64,000 bases of DNA from Mortierella alpina (taxonomy: Eukaryota; Mortierellomycota; Mortierellomycetes; Mortierellales; Mortierellaceae): NCBI GenBank assembly GCA_029449245.1, contig JANATF010000002.1:3348001-3412000 (forward strand). Reading direction: 5' to 3'. How positions within the stretch are numbered: position 1 is the first letter of the stretch; every line of letters starts with the position of its first letter. Made by a program: the position numbers and the translations under genes. Shown one piece after another: positions 1-13,600 of the stretch. The notes under the pieces were generated by a model that was given only the letters and a program-made list of their open reading frames with translations, did not search any database and was not told the DNA's origin.

Positions 1-3000
1 TTTGTGAAGGTTCGGTTCTTTTGAGCAGCATATACCAAACGGATTGTGGGTGACAAAAAAAAATGTTCCCAGTCCGTGGAGCGATAAAGATTTATGATTC
101 AAAAAAAGCCAGAGACACCAGCATGACGCTCGTTGTGCTGAGTTAACTGGGTCCTTATGGTCTGGCGTAATTGACAGTTGCAGTCTGCATGGTCTCTCCT
201 GCGCCATGGCTCGTCCTGGAAAAAGGAACAGCTTCACATCAAACATATCTCTATCGATTGTGGCACTTGCAGTCTTTTTGTTTCGCCTTGATAGATAGAT
301 ATTTGCTCTTCCAGCACAACACCTACTTTTTTTTTGGGTCGCTGGCCAATTGAGAGGCTAGATAGCGGATCAGGATTCAACCCTGGTTGCCGAAAAAAAA
401 CCCGCTCTGATTTTCAATGAACCTTTTTCTGTAGCTTTTGGTCCATGCATGATTAGATTCCTGAGGTACTATCTCGAATATAAGTTTGCCGTAGGATAAT
501 CGACCAACTGCAATACATCGTTCTTGAAAGAGTTTTCGTCGCTTAAACGTTGATCACAGTTCAGCTACTGTACCTGTCGTGTTCACTTGGCGGGGTGACA
601 ATGTCCATGTAGCACATCGCTGCATATTGAAGCGTGGGGTGATTGTAGTCAAGGTGTGAAGTGGAATGTGAGAGCCAGGGCTGTCTCTTCGGGTCACGAA
701 AACAGGCCCTGCGTCAGTTCAATACCTGCTGCAAAAGAAGTGTTCCTTGTGCACCACACATGGCTCACCCACGAAACTGTATGTGGGGTTGTTGGGAAAT
801 CAAAGAACCCTTCACCTCGCACTTTCTAACTTTCTCTCTCTTTCTCGTTGGTCCCATTTCCCATGGAACACTTTTTGTGTAGCCCTGTCTAATTATCAGC
901 CTGCAGAGTACTGGAGGCATTTAGTTAGGACCTCAACAAGTGAGCCATGAGCGATTATTGTTTTTAGCACTCTTGATGGGCGTTCGATGGCTCAATTCTT
1001 ACGACGGCGTCTACCTCTCTTATGTTTGTTAAAAGCTGTTTTTTTTTCAGGCACCCCCTCGAAAGAAGGCAAGGAGGTTTGAGGTATGCGCGTCACCAAG
1101 CGGTTTAGAAGAGATGAACGTGCCTTCAGCTCACCAGACGCGCGAAACAGCACAAAGATGATATACTTACCCTCCCTATTCTGATCGCGCGCCCCAATCT
1201 TTTTTCTGCAAGGGCTGCACACAAGGGCGAGTGACAGAAATTGATACAGCGAGAGCTGCGAAGAGCATCCTCATCTCTCGTCATTGGTATGCAACACGTA
1301 TGTCCCACCACATACAGTAGTCTAGTAACACCATTGTGGGGACGATGTACAGGGAACTAGAGAGCACTGAAAAAAAACAAAGCGCTACGGAGAGGGAGAG
1401 CGCCGAACCATCCTCTCGTATCTATTCTCAGCTCGACTCCAGTTTTATCGGCGTGTTCAGGCGTGTTCAGGCGTGTTATCCTTCGCGCTCGCTCTTCTTC
1501 CCGAAGTGGGCCTACGGTACAAGCGAGGATTCGGGTTTTGCTTCCGTTGAGTTCCATGTGTCTTCGTGGAGTTAAGGATAACGAAATGTTAGTTCAACAG
1601 AACCCACCTCACCCACAACCTACCATGATAAAGTTTGTTGTGCCCTCAGGGCAGCAGTGGGTTAGACCGAATTCAGTTTATACTTTGGGCGCCTGTTTTC
1701 CAACATAAAAAAAAAAAAGTGTAAAGAGTTGTAGCTCGGTGGAGCCACTTGTCGAGTCGTTGGGCGTGTCAAAGCGTGCGAATTTCGTCTTGCTTTGATT
1801 TTCGTGAATACATACGGCAGCCCAATTGCTCGCTCACCTCTATAATCGGGGCGTGCACTCCTCCCACCACTCCCTGCCCTCCCCCCAAAGAAAACTGACG
1901 GTTGGAGAGAGCTCTCTGTTGGCGACAACAATGACATCAACAAGCTGGTCTTGGACTTCATTGGTAATCTGTAGGAGGGAGAGATATGATCGGAAGTTCC
2001 CACTTGGCGTCGTTATTTTAGTTTATTGCCCTCCTCAACCATTCCTTCCTATGTAGACTAGCAGTGTTACAAGTCTCGTCTATTAAACCATTGAGAGTTA
2101 TTGCATACATAGAGTATAGCACTAGACTGCAGAACAATTGCTAAGGAGATGAAATTAGGATTGTCTCCCTTCACGATATTCTTGAGATCATCCCCATGAG
2201 CCAGGGCTCACTATCGAGTAGGAAAGGGAGATGGTTTGGTAACGGTGCACAATCATAACCTTCAATCGTTGCGCAACCTAACGTGCACGCCTTTCCCTGC
2301 ACAAATCTTAAAAAGACAGCTTCTTGTGGACCCACGTAGAATGAGGTGCTCAAGGGTTGGTGGTCCTCTCATGGACCACGGGAGGAGAAGAGGGCGATGG
2401 CATAAGCAACGCCCAAAGTGGTTTTTGCAATAATGCAAAAAAAGGTGTAGATCCCATGAAAAAAAGAGAATGGGAGTAAGAATGAATTGCCCTGATAGAA
2501 CAGTCCATCTAGCGAAACGTGCCATCCTGCCTAGTCATACGCAGACCTTGCAGCACCACATGTGTGCCAAGAGTGAGCCCTTGCTGGCCAAGTCCGTGTA
2601 ATATTGTACATCGAATTGTACTTTGTGGGGAAAGAAAAAGTCATGCCCTCATCACGATCTCACTTCACGTTTACATCCTTGAGGCTATGCGCGCGAATGT
2701 CCAAACACCTCCTGCGGCATCACGTACTGTACTATACTTTTTCATACGAGGCATTATTACAAATATGCAACTCTGTCAAAACGTTGGGCGCCTTGTGGAT
2801 GGGGAATTGTTATTTATTATTATTTTCACGCTATGCAATATTAGAAGTGGATTTCTTATGATATGATACAGATGGAGTAGAGTGGGGTGGGTGTATGTTG
2901 ATATGCAACTATAACGAACAGGTAAACAGCAAAGTAAAAGAACAAGTAGAGGCAGGAGCAGCGGGCAGGGCCAAACCAGCACAATGGCGCAATAAGGAAG

Positions 3001-3229
3001 CTATATACAGAAACAAGAGCCGCAAATATAGGAAAGAATAGGAAGGGTGGGAAAAAAACGAGGCGAGCGAGGCTAGAAGTAGCTCCTGGGGTACCGAATG
3101 GATGGAAGGGCGGTGTGGCCACTGCCTTCCAGTGCTCAAGTAGCTCTCCAGATAAAGGGACGGACTTTCGAAAAGAAAAGTAAAAACTTGTGGGGTTGAT
3201 CGATTGGACAAACAAATAATAAAAAAAAA
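1..3229. other. Intergenic, no supported gene
   Basis: About 3.2 kb without a convincing coding region. Every open frame is short, lacks composition like the neighbouring genes and has no recognisable motif. The last few hundred bases before 3230 are the likely 3' untranslated and termination region of the zinc-finger gene, which runs leftward. Several short A and T runs are present. I see no tRNA, rRNA or transposon here. Confidence 0.6.
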
Positions 3230-4363
3230 TTAGAAGGTGGGAAGTAAGGACGAAATAGGGGGCAGCTTGAAGCCAGATCCGCCGTTGTTGCCGCTTGAGA
3301 TAGAGGGCAGGGGGAGCGAGATGTGCTGCTGATTGCTGCTGTAACTGCTTGGGTATTGCTGGTGCTGCTGGTGTGGGTGGTAGCTGTTCTCCATCATTGA
3401 AGGCAGTCCAGGGTGTGCCATTGCGCTTGATGACTGGCTCTTGTACTGCGGGTAAGGGGCGGTTGCATATCGAGATGCGCTCGCGCTACCATAGCGGGGC
3501 GACATGGGTGGTGAGTATGGAGGCGTCTGGAGCATTGCGCCAGAGCTGCCTGCCGATCCCTGGTATTGCTGCTGAGGCTCGGGGTTGATGGGTGTCATCC
3601 TTGCCCACGAAGGGTAGTCCACCATGGGCTCGTCTGATTCCGAGTGCGAAGGTGACATTGGGTAGGGCGACATAGAGGAGCGCGCGGTGCTAGCTGGCGA
3701 ATGTGCAGCAGCCTTCTTGGACGACTTTGACTTGGCGCCACCCTCACTGGTGGATTTGCGGGACCGGGTGCGAGTGACATGGGTGCGGGCATGCTCTCGA
3801 AGAGCATCCGAACGCGTAAAGCCCAATCCACAGCTTTCAACGGGACACACAAACAGCTTCTCGGAAGTGTGAGAGCGAATATGGCGAGCAAGATGGCCAG
3901 ATCTTGTAAACGACTTGAAGCAGTTGGGAACGGGGCAGATGTGCTTCCTTGCCCATTCGGCGGACTCTTGCGCCTGAAGGTAGTCCTGGTAGGTAGCGTA
4001 ATGATGGGGCGAAGTAGATAACAGATCCGCGTTGCCACTCTTGCAAGCCGATGTGTGGGCTTTCATGTGGCGAGTGAGTTCGTCGGAGCGCGAGAAACGT
4101 TTATCGCAATTGGGGAAGTCGCAAGCGTGGGGCTTCTCTCCAGTGTGGGTGCGGATGTGGCGCGTCTGGTGCTCGAGGCGGAAGAAGGACTTGTCACAGA
4201 GGTGGCACTCGTAGGGACGAGTAGTCAAGTCTGTAGAGGTGGACTCCTGATCCGACTCGGCACACGAGGACGAGGCAGACGAGGCAGCAGGTGTTGTCTT
4301 TTCAGAAGTCGCGGCGGTCTCGTTCATGATGGCAGCCAACGAGAATGGTGAAGCAGATGCCAT
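3230..4363 (-). CDS. C2H2 zinc-finger transcription factor, Mig1/CreA-like first finger pair plus a second pair
   Basis: Single exon of 377 residues. I start at the ATG at 4363 (MASASPF); the frame is open upstream only from a TTG. Four C2H2 fingers are visible at about residues 53-73, 81-103, 143-165 and 173-195. The first two are joined by a TGEKP linker and contain the [12 protein letters not shown] and [11 protein letters not shown] signatures of Mig1/CreA-type glucose repressors, which bind GC-rich sites. Fingers 3 and 4 ([24 protein letters not shown]) sit about 40 residues later with a TSEK linker. A basic stretch (TRTRSRK) follows, probably nuclear localisation, then a long Ser/Pro/Gln-rich tail ending in a conserved-looking LPPISSLLP segment. 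The role as a nuclear repressor or activator is inferred from the family; CreA itself has only two fingers, so direct orthology is doubtful. Confidence 0.88.
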   Translation of the reverse strand: MASASPFSLAAIMNETAATSEKTTPAASSASSSCAESDQESTSTDLTTRPYECHLCDKSFFRLEHQTRHIRTHTGEKPHACDFPNCDKRFSRSDELTRHMKAHTSACKSGNADLLSTSPHHYATYQDYLQAQESAEWARKHICPVPNCFKSFTRSGHLARHIRSHTSEKLFVCPVESCGLGFTRSDALREHARTHVTRTRSRKSTSEGGAKSKSSKKAAAHSPASTARSSMSPYPMSPSHSESDEPMVDYPSWARMTPINPEPQQQYQGSAGSSGAMLQTPPYSPPMSPRYGSASASRYATAPYPQYKSQSSSAMAHPGLPSMMENSYHPHQQHQQYPSSYSSNQQHISLPLPSISSGNNGGSGFKLPPISSLLPTF

Positions 4364-4646
4364 TGTGGAGCGCTGAGTTAGACGAGGAATTGAGTGAGAG
4401 GTCAAAGCTCGTGGTATGCAGCGGCAGTGCGATAGAAAAAAGAGTGAGGGGATATGAAGAAATGCGCGTTTGGTCGATCGGATACTGCAGTGATGGTTTT
4501 TAAAGATAGATGAAGAGAAAGTTGCTGTTGTGGTACTGTTGGAGAGAGGTGGTTATCGAGACGGAGCGTGGATATGAGCGAGGTTAGGAAAACAGAAAAG
4601 AGTCGAGGTGTGAAGTGGGGGAGGTACGGATTGAGCAGATCGTCCC

Positions 4647-4653
4647 TTTTATA
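4647..4653 (-). promoter_or_regulatory. Probable TATA box of the zinc-finger gene
   Basis: On the minus strand the sequence reads TTATAAAAGGG, a near-consensus TATA element, about 285 bases upstream of the chosen ATG. This spacing implies a 5' untranslated region of roughly 250 bases. No other TATA-like element of this quality lies closer to the start. Confidence 0.5.
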
Positions 4654-6963
4654 AGGCTGCGAGTGCGAAAGGATAAGAGCGTGCAAATGTGGGGGACAAT
4701 GGCGATGGATTGAATCTCTTGCTATTGAGTGCAATGCGAACTTATCTCCAGGGGTGTGGCACCTGAATAAGCAGCAGGACAAAGTGGTGTGATTGCGAGC
4801 GGAGACGCAAAGCGATAAAGTACCCAGAGCCATTCAGTCGACGCAGCGATAGCCTGCGCTGCTCTACCAACCTCAATTCAGTTGTTACACATTCAATACC
4901 CTCCTTGTGCCATATGGCAAACTTTGAGGACCTCGCACCTGGGAACACACGGGCTGTACCTGTCTAAACGGAACAAGGATAGCCGAAGAAGAGACAAACA
5001 GATGTCGTTATCAACCCACAAACAAACAAATCACATCAACGTCCGTCCACGTTTCCAGCTTTTTCACTTAGGCTCGCACTCGCCATCCAAGCACTTCATC
5101 ATAATCATCATGCTCTCTACGCAACCAGCTCCCATTCCGTCTCCTTATCACACAATTACACGAGGTTGGAAGCCTGGAGACGGCAACCACCTTTCTTAAC
5201 ATCCCGAGCCGGCAATTGCACTCCTCATTACTGAAACAAACAATATGGCACATCCATATCTCAAGTTCTGTGCGCACCTCAGTCTCTGAGAATATATATG
5301 TGTTTAATCATGACTAACGTCCAAGGACAAGAGCGAAAACTGCATGGGAGACACAGACCCAGACTTCGTGACCAGTTCCTGAACACAAAAGAGGGTGCCC
5401 CGCCACGAGTTTCCCGTCCACATGAACGCGGCAACACAAAAACAGCAAGAGCCATGACTCTGTCTCTTGAGAACCGCATCCTCTTCAGAAAAGCGGGACA
5501 AAAGAAAAAATAAAGTAAAATTAGCATTTCCAACTCTTCCTTTGCATGTGAAAAGCACGGCGAGAAATGTGGAGCGCGATTTCTCTTTTTCAAACACGTT
5601 AGAAATCAATCAATGCCCGTAGAGTATATACCGGCTCTACATGCCATATGTATAGCAATCGTATATCTACCATTTTCACACTACAGTGGTACATTACTGA
5701 TGTGTGCCATTCTAGAAAGCCGCGCGTTGCGCTGTACAGTCCTGTAGTGTCGCAGTTATGACAGCAGCAACCTCTGTGGAAGGCGCTAGGGCCCTGACTA
5801 AAAAAATACAAAAAATCATCCCTGACTCGAACTGCATGCAGCCTTACCAGACGCGGATCAACATGAGTGGGGGATTGGATAGGAATGCAGGGAGAAGCGT
5901 GTTTGTGCGAGCATGTACTTCGGGACAATATGGGATCAAAAAAAAAGTGAGGAGTGATAGACGGAAGCAGTCTAAAGGGTCGATCCCTTTCCAAAGTAAT
6001 TGGGAGGCGAAGGACGATGGAGGGAGATGTTAGAGCGCTTCACCTAAGCGCGCGCATAGTGTGCTCTCCGCACAACGCATCCTTGTTTGCAAAGCATCCA
6101 TCACCACCTTCACTTCACTCCCTTGATATGCACTTATCCACATAGCCATTCGGGTAGGCAGGTTCGAGGGAAAAAAAGCGCACTTTCCAGCCGAAATGAG
6201 GACATGGGGGGACCTTGGCAAACGACGCTATCGGGCGCTTTGAACCCACCTTTCCTTTCGTTTCGATGATGGTTGTCCATAAAAACCTGTGCTCACAGTT
6301 TGTTTTTTCAACGTCGGTTCATCCAGCCGTGGCTATCAATGGTCTTGTCAACAGGAGGCTCCATGGTGCACTGTTATGGATGATGCGGCTCCGGCCCAGG
6401 TCCATTACCACAACGTACTACTGAACTCCTGCTCTTGAAGTGGACTGTGCGAAGTGAAGTGGGGTAAAATCACTGTTTGGAATAGGCCCATAGATATTTT
6501 GCATCCCGCACAAGCCAACTTGCAGGACCCATATCTAGCTCCTAATTGCTGTGGTCAGACGCCGCAGCCCATGCTTGCTTCCATTGAAGGATATATTGAG
6601 ATCCTTAAGCGAAGGAGGAAAAGAAACCCCATGCCCCCTGCACCTGACGATGCCTGCACTCCCAAAGTAAGGTAGATGCATTGTCAGTCAAGGAGATGAC
6701 AAAGAAACATTAAAAAGAAGATGGAGAGATGTTTCTTCGGCAAGCACAGCTCTCCTTTACGCTCTCCTATCAGTTGAGTTATGGCGCAACATGTGCCTCT
6801 TGCTCACTTCTTTTTTACTTCTCCATCCCTTGATCTTGGCAACCTGCACTGAATCAGATGTCTGCCTACTGCGTTCTGTTCGCCATGAGTGAGAAATGAT
6901 GATATTTCGAAGCAGCATTCTGCTCCACGGGGTGAGATGTGGGACGTGTGCTGCAAAAAAAAA

Positions 6964-6977
6964 GGGGGGGGGGGGGG
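6964..6977. repeat. Poly-G tract
   Basis: Fourteen consecutive G on the plus strand following an A run. It is a simple mononucleotide repeat with no gene context. Confidence 0.9.
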
Positions 6978-7163
6978 ATAGGTAGTGAGTGAGGAGCACG
7001 CGCCAAGATCATGAAGGTCATTGGGGCGCATCTGTAGTAACAAATGGACTATTGAACCGATTGCTTTATCTATTCTATGCTTCATGCTTCAGACAAACAC
7101 ATTGACCATCAAACAGCAGCTCCTGCACACGCCTCCCTTCACGAGTACATGTAGATGCTGTGT

Positions 7164-7436
7164 CTATCCGACTGGATAACCAAAATAGCACCAACAAAAC
7201 TTGAATTTACCGCGCAAAGTGTCAAGGGCTCGTCTAGGAATGTTGCAATAACGCGTCTGCATATCGTTGGGCAAGGCTCTAAAGTAAAATTGCACTTCCT
7301 GCGCGTTGAAGTAACTTACAAAGCAGAACCCCATTCCTTGGAAGTTGTACCAAACCCCACAATCATGCCGAATGGCCTTATATATCTGATTCAACAGTTC
7401 TAAGCCGGTATCAAAGCGCGGGTATCGGAATGTCAT
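7164..7436 (-). CDS. Possible orphan coding exon or gene remnant
   Basis: Ninety-codon open frame starting at an ATG in a favourable AAAATGA context. Composition looks protein-like: aromatic-rich with scattered charged residues, including segments such as RYPRFDTGLELL and CGVWYNFQGMGF, unlike the low-complexity shadow frames nearby. I do not recognise a family. A GTAAGT donor-like site lies inside the frame just after the GFCF codons, so the intact frame may be partly intronic or the piece may be the first exon of a decayed gene. No partner exon was found on either side. It could be chance. Confidence 0.22.
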   Translation of the reverse strand: MTFRYPRFDTGLELLNQIYKAIRHDCGVWYNFQGMGFCFVSYFNAQEVQFYFRALPNDMQTRYCNIPRRALDTLRGKFKFCWCYFGYPVG

Positions 7437-9339
7437 TTTTGCGAGAAATGTCGATATGGTCTATAAGAGCTTTATGGGAGAGCCTTTGTCTTCAACCACA
7501 GAGTAAGAGAATTAAAGTTGTCGCAACATCCTGACCAGAAATGCCATCATTTTCAAATCAAAGCACCTGTCTCTGCGCTCATGTGTCTTTTTTAAAAATG
7601 CGGTTCGACGGCAGAGAACAACAACAACAACAACAGCAACCAACAATGACAACAACAAAAGAATGTAATGGCGATAGCGAATGGATCTACCACACATGTT
7701 CACACACGCATAAAACAACATGCAGATAGGCTAGGTCTCTTTTGCGCAATGCTGAGGACTTCTCAGCATACATTAAGACGGAAAAAAAGGTTTGCTTTTC
7801 TGCGAGTTGACGGGTGGATCCACGTTTTTTTTTTACTGCTGCAGCTGGTTTTTCTTTTGCATGGAATAATAGAACGCTCGTAGGACAATATGGCAGCAAG
7901 ATTGATCCTCTGGGAGCAGCCACCGCGTTTCCTCTCTTTTCCTCCTCGCGCGGTGGTGTTATGCCGACCCGATGGGGATCGATCGAGAATGGAATTTATC
8001 CTTTATGAAGGCAAACATGTTGTTCTCTCCACACTTTGGCGATTGCTATTTTCGTCCATCGCAGACGGGCCTCTTCAGCGAAAACCCCGCACAATTTCAA
8101 TTCAGAACGGGCTTCTTATCATAATTTAAGTTGGGCCTCTAAGATTCAGGACCAGAGTGCGCGTGGAGGAAGAGGAGGATGGATGGGAGCGGAGTGATAT
8201 CGAGTTTGTGCGGAATGAGACAAAAGTTGGCCAGCAGCAGAGAAAGGGCTATCGCATGCGTGGGTATCCTAAAGAATACAAGTACAGTAGTCTGTCTAGC
8301 ATCGATGATGGGGCTGGGCTATCAAATCTCCCCTCCTCTTGTGGAATAAAAAAAAAAAGAAACCCACAGCTTGCTGTGGAGATGGATCACTATACAGCTG
8401 CAAACTACGGCTTGGAGAGACGCTTTGCATGCAACCTTTTATTTTCACAGGACCCAGTCCAGATATAACCACATGGAGAAAGATACCGTGGCCATAATGA
8501 GCTATTACTGCTTTCAGAAGTTCGATGGTGGGTTCAAAGCAGTTGAATCTATGTCCTTGCGCACTTTGTTGTCTCGCCCATGTTTTTTTTCCCTCCTTTT
8601 TGTGTCCTTGCATGGCATTGCAGCTCGATGCATAGAGTGGGGCTTTAGCAAACATCTCTATTATTTTTATCTTTTTGTTTACCTTGTTTGTCCTTTTCGA
8701 AAAGGGTAGGTTTGCCGCAGAGGGCAGAGATGGCGTGTTTTCGTGTCTCCTCCTCATATTGCTATGAGAATTGAAAAAATGATGCCTACCACTCAGTTGA
8801 TCAGAACCCCTTTACTTTCGCGCTTGACGCGAGTGAGTTGAAAGCACTCCACAGCACAGGGGTAGAGATGCCGCACATCGTCCGCTGTGTTTTGGTATCT
8901 CTCAGCAACAACCAAAGAAACGAAATACGATACTGATAAGCAAAGGGGTTGCTATCTTCAACGCGCGCTCCACGTCTGACTTCATAAGTGCGATTTTGAC
9001 CACGGAAAAACTACTGATGACAAACTCTTAGCCACCCACAACGTACACATAGACTACGACAACCGGTTGACCGTACGAGTGCCGCAGATATGTCGATAAC
9101 TGCCCATGACTATATAAAAAAAAAGAGAACTAAGCAAGGGCGCGGTGCCAACTCCGTTCTTCATGACGTGTGGAGTGTCGCAGATAGGGGCGACTCTTTT
9201 CAGCAACCCAAAGCGTCAGCTATTGCCTGAAACTACAGCTCAGACATCATTTTTGGTCGATGGGCAAAGTGGTGCGTATGAAAATGTGGTAGACCATAGC
9301 ATTGATGAGTGACCCCCCAACCTATAAACACAACCAAGC

Positions 9340-9365
9340 AAAAAAAAAAAAAAAAAAAAAAAAAA
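9340..9365. repeat. Poly-A tract, 26 bases
   Basis: Twenty-six consecutive A on the plus strand. I looked for a retroposed body ending here and for target-site duplications, and saw neither convincingly. Read on the minus strand it would be a long T run able to stop RNA polymerase III, but no promoter-bearing small RNA could be shown. Confidence 0.9.
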
Positions 9366-10678
9366 GAAGCTCATCGGTTTGAACAATGGGCGGGGATCCC
9401 GAGGAATAAAGTCTGGACGGGCTTTGCGAGAACTCGCGAATCCCAAAAAAGCCTTGTCCCCCATCGGAAACAGACGGGAGGTGTGCGAACCCGGTCGCTA
9501 CCGAAGCGCGTGTCTATATACAATTGTAGACACCTCAAATTGTATCGCAATAGAGTTGGGGTTGTGCTTCTTTTATTCAGTGTGTGGGGGAAGAATCGTT
9601 TTCGCACACTCTAAACTTTGGCCCTTCTCGGGCCTCCTTCCCCTTCAGTAGTGAGCACTGATCATCTTCAACAAGACGTCGGGGTTTCCTTCGAGTCCGT
9701 TGCCCTATCCAAAAGTTATGCAAGACGCAAGTCGTCGGACTCGAAAAATAGTGAACACTTTTTTTTTATGTGACTCTACGGCTTTTTTGTACTGAATGTC
9801 CACAGAGACCCAACCCTCTTTTTTTTTCTGAACATATTGCCTCATCAAGTGTAGTACATTTGTATCTCTTATCATCAACAGCGGTCGCCGAAGCCGATGG
9901 CGTTTAGAACGAGATAGCGGTTTTTTTTCCGCCGCTCGTCTTGTTCTGTAAGCCATTCCTACATGGACTGAATGTAAGAAAGGCGCAGAGAAAGCAAAAA
10001 GTACATTATTACCCGCGCAAAAAAAAATAAAAGTCCTTGCCAACCGACCGCACTACGTACTGTAGCCAAGTGATCGAAACGTTGCCACAAACGTTTGCAA
10101 CAAACGCGCCCGATAGCAATTGCTTGCCATATAAAGCGATAGCGCCCTCGTGGAGAAGAGGGACACCGAGAAACAACAAGGATGAGAAATTTGCATGTGA
10201 AAAGGACGAGCGGCAGGCCAAGGGTACTTGCTCCAAATACGAACCCTTATCTTGTTCGCTGGCACACCAACAATTACGCAGGTACAGAATCTTCTCCGCT
10301 CATCTCCTCCTAAAGTAAAAAAAGAAACCTCTTGCGGCGTTGCTTTTTGAAAGGTCATTGTTCAAGCATATGAAAATGCAGGGACCACGTTCAAGGTATG
10401 TAGCACCTTGATTGCATGCGCGCAAAAAGTACGTAAAGTTCCCTGGCATGCGCGGGCGCACGAGCTTGGGTGTAACCATCCTCCGCCAAATTGAGATCGC
10501 AAACTTCCCGTCCATGTCCCTCGAGTACGCATGTGAGTGTAGCTTTGATATTCACACCGTGAACCTGAACCCTTTCAAATGTTTAATTCGATGGGATATA
10601 GCTGGAGCATAAAAAAAAAAAAAAAAGTTGAAAAAAAAATGTCGAGAGGAACAAAAAAAAAGAAAAAAAAAAGGTTCT

Positions 10679-13600
10679 CTAGATCAAGGTCCCTTCGTCA
10701 AAGTCCTCATCGATAACCGCATCCTGCTCTAGCAACTCGCTCAAATCCAAATGGTCAGAGTGGCCTCGTCCTATTGGGTCGTCATATCGCCTATTGACCT
10801 TCGCATCGTCGTCTCCAGATGGATCGTAAAAGTCGTCATCCAGGTGGAAGACTCCTCCGTGAGGCAGCGTCGATCCTTCGTCATCATCGCCTCCATCATG
10901 TTGATGGACCGATGAGAGGCTGTTGCGACCACGACGGCCTGCAGTAGACCCGATAAAAACCGAGGCGCTTCCTGGCATATCGACTTCATTATCGCCGTCC
11001 GGTGAGAACATCATGAGTGTGCTCTGGGCCATTGGATTCATTTGCCCCGATGGCTGCCCAAGCTTGCCGAGTGCCGTGGGTTTAGGAGATCCCTGGGATG
11101 ACGCAGGTCCTATGCTGTTGCGGTTCTGTCGATTGGATGGAGGCAGACCTGCTCCTGGTGCGTTGCCGTTTATGTGAGCCGATGAGTCACCAAATGGGCC
11201 AGACATCAACATGGGTGAGGCGGTGGAGGACGGTGTGTTGGCGTACGCGGCCATGGGATGGACACCAACCGAGGACCCTGGGCTCGCATTTGTAAACGAG
11301 CCTGGTCTTGCTTTCGGTCCCTGCTCAGCGGGAGGAGTCGATAGGAACGTTTGCTGTGTATAATGCGATGGTTGGTTCATGGAGCCCATAAACGTTGGCT
11401 TCGGGCTTCCTGAAGCATGGCCAAGATTGATCAGATAGGCGTCCTCAAACGATAACGTGGCTATCATAAAAGGGTTGAAAGGTTAGGCGATCATATAGAG
11501 TAAAAGGCATTCCGGTTGTTGCGATGACCAGACTAATTACCTCTGAATGACGAGGGACTGATACTGCCGCCCGATGTCGACATACGACTTTGATTGATTG
11601 GAGAGCTGGAATGGGTCTGCAAATAAGACTTCATGGCCGATGAAAGATTCTCGGATAAATCCTCGGTATCACCGTCATGGCTATCGACTCGCCCATGTCC
11701 TCGCACGCCCTTGCCGTCTGCTGATACGGCGATGCCTGAAATCCATGGCTTATTGGCAGACTGCAGGTCCATTGATGCATCTGCTGCAGATCGACCGTCT
11801 TTACCTGCAACCAGAGCAACTCCTCGACGGAGATTGAGAGTCCTTGCAGCGGGCATCTTGCCCTCTGCAAACTCTTGCTGGATAGAAGCTGCGGAACCAA
11901 CATACGTCTGAAACGAGAACTGAGGTGACTTCCAGAGCAAATGCTGGGGCTGCGTCAGGGTGACAGTCGAAACAAATCCTCCCTGTGCTGCCAGTGTCTG
12001 ATTTAGTAATGGGTACTGTCCTTTCCAGCCAGAGTGCATTCCATTATCGTAAGTTGAAATCTCTGCATGAGCGAGCCAGCGAGAGCCAGCATGTCCTGTA
12101 TTGTTTTGAGCCATCCTCTTGGGCTTGTTCGCCATCTGCTGGGCTGACTTTGATCCTGCAGGAGGCGCCAATGACCTCCTCACCGGTGACCAGTCACTGG
12201 AGCGATTCAAAGTCCACTCGGCCACATCCTCTGGTGCCAACACCAAATCGGAGGTCTCTACGACACGACCTACACCACGTAAAGTTGATAAATTATATGT
12301 CCGTTAGAATTACTGTACACAAGACTGAATGTGATTGAGGAGCGAGTCCAAAAGAAAAGTTATTACCGTTATAAGTCTTCTTGCTCCGAACACTGCTTGT
12401 CCAGCAGCGGTGAAGTGTGAGGATCCCGAGCGGGTTGAAGACATACATGTCCGCGTAACTTGGCCCACGCTCAGGTTCTGCCAGAGAACCCTGTGAGGCC
12501 AGCTGTTGTTGGACAGCTAAAGGGACCTGGGCGTCGTTCGTGGCAGTAGATTTTTGTCCGTCCGCCCCTCGTGCCTGGGTGCCATTGCTTACCCCATCGG
12601 CGCGGGAGTCCCTTGATGAGTGCTGATGGTGCTTGGATGGACCTGGGCTGCTGTTCGCACCCGTCCAGCTCATTGTCCGGCTTCGAACAGTCGCAACAGG
12701 GCCTCGACGGCTAGTCTCCACAACAAGTCCCGGCAGACTGGCCAAACCATGAGCAGCATGCTGCACGACAGCTGCTGCAGGCGGACTGAGGGTTTGCCAC
12801 AATTGAGATGCAGTGGATTGAAGCCTGGCCGCAGTGCTAACTGGAGGTGCCTTGGATCGATTAATAAGCAAGGAGCTAGAGTGCGCCTGGGGCGTTTGAG
12901 AGGACGAGCTGTCCCTTCTTCCTTGGTGTCCCGTCATGGCGCTGAAGAGCCCATCTGCAGCTCCATCGTATTCGCCAGGGGAAAGGGCCACGCTAGCCGG
13001 GTCGGACGCAAAGACGGTAGTTGACGGCAAGAAGTAGGTGGCAATCATGGCTCGCTGCTTGCCTCCATTGGAGGCAGTGTGATGTTGCTGTAGTCTGCTG
13101 AGATAACCCTGACTGTGGTCTGATGGGCCATTTCCTGTTGAGCTCAGGGAGTCCTGTGAACTCTGTCGTTGAAGGGATCCACGGCGCCGGTCCGTTGACT
13201 GTGGCATCTGGTACTCCAAGAGATCCCCGCTGTGTTCGGCGGAAACGATGATTTCTGGTACATGGTGTCGCTGCTTGATACGGCACAGAGCATTCAGACT
13301 AGTGGGGTATTCGATTGCTGTTGCTGTCCAATTGACGACGCCGGTGTACATGTGCGCTCCAACGTCGGGCGACCCGCCGAATGGATTGATTGCATAAAGG
13401 TGCGTGGTCCCCCTTGAGGTAGTGACCGCGACCCAAGTCTCGTCCTCATTGAACACAATATCCTCGACGCTAGCATGAGTGATACCACGCGCCAGTTTGT
13501 ACATGTGGCGGGAGCCGAGACCCATCGCCGGGCGGACCTCGTGGATATGAAAGACATTTCCGTGGCGTGAGACTGTCAGTAGCAGCCTGCCTGAGGGTGA

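Larger units (their letters stand above)
4660..10678. other. Long gene-poor interval
   Basis: Roughly 6 kb with no long or conserved-looking reading frame apart from one 90-codon open frame at 7164-7436, listed separately. It contains a 14-base G run, a 26-base A run, a short CAA repeat near 7620 and many short A/T tracts. The first few hundred bases are promoter of the leftward zinc-finger gene; the last hundred, A-rich, are the 3' flank of the BCAS3 homologue. Confidence 0.55.

Noticed and set aside
2856-3215. 119-codon minus-strand frame downstream of the zinc-finger gene
   Set aside because: Phe/Leu-rich composition from T-rich 3' untranslated sequence, and two frames overlap here without a motif.
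9371-9560. B-box-like GGTTCG motif and hairpins next to a 26-T run on the minus strand, suggestive of a Pol III gene or SINE
   Set aside because: No A box at a suitable distance, no cloverleaf and no target-site duplication could be seen.
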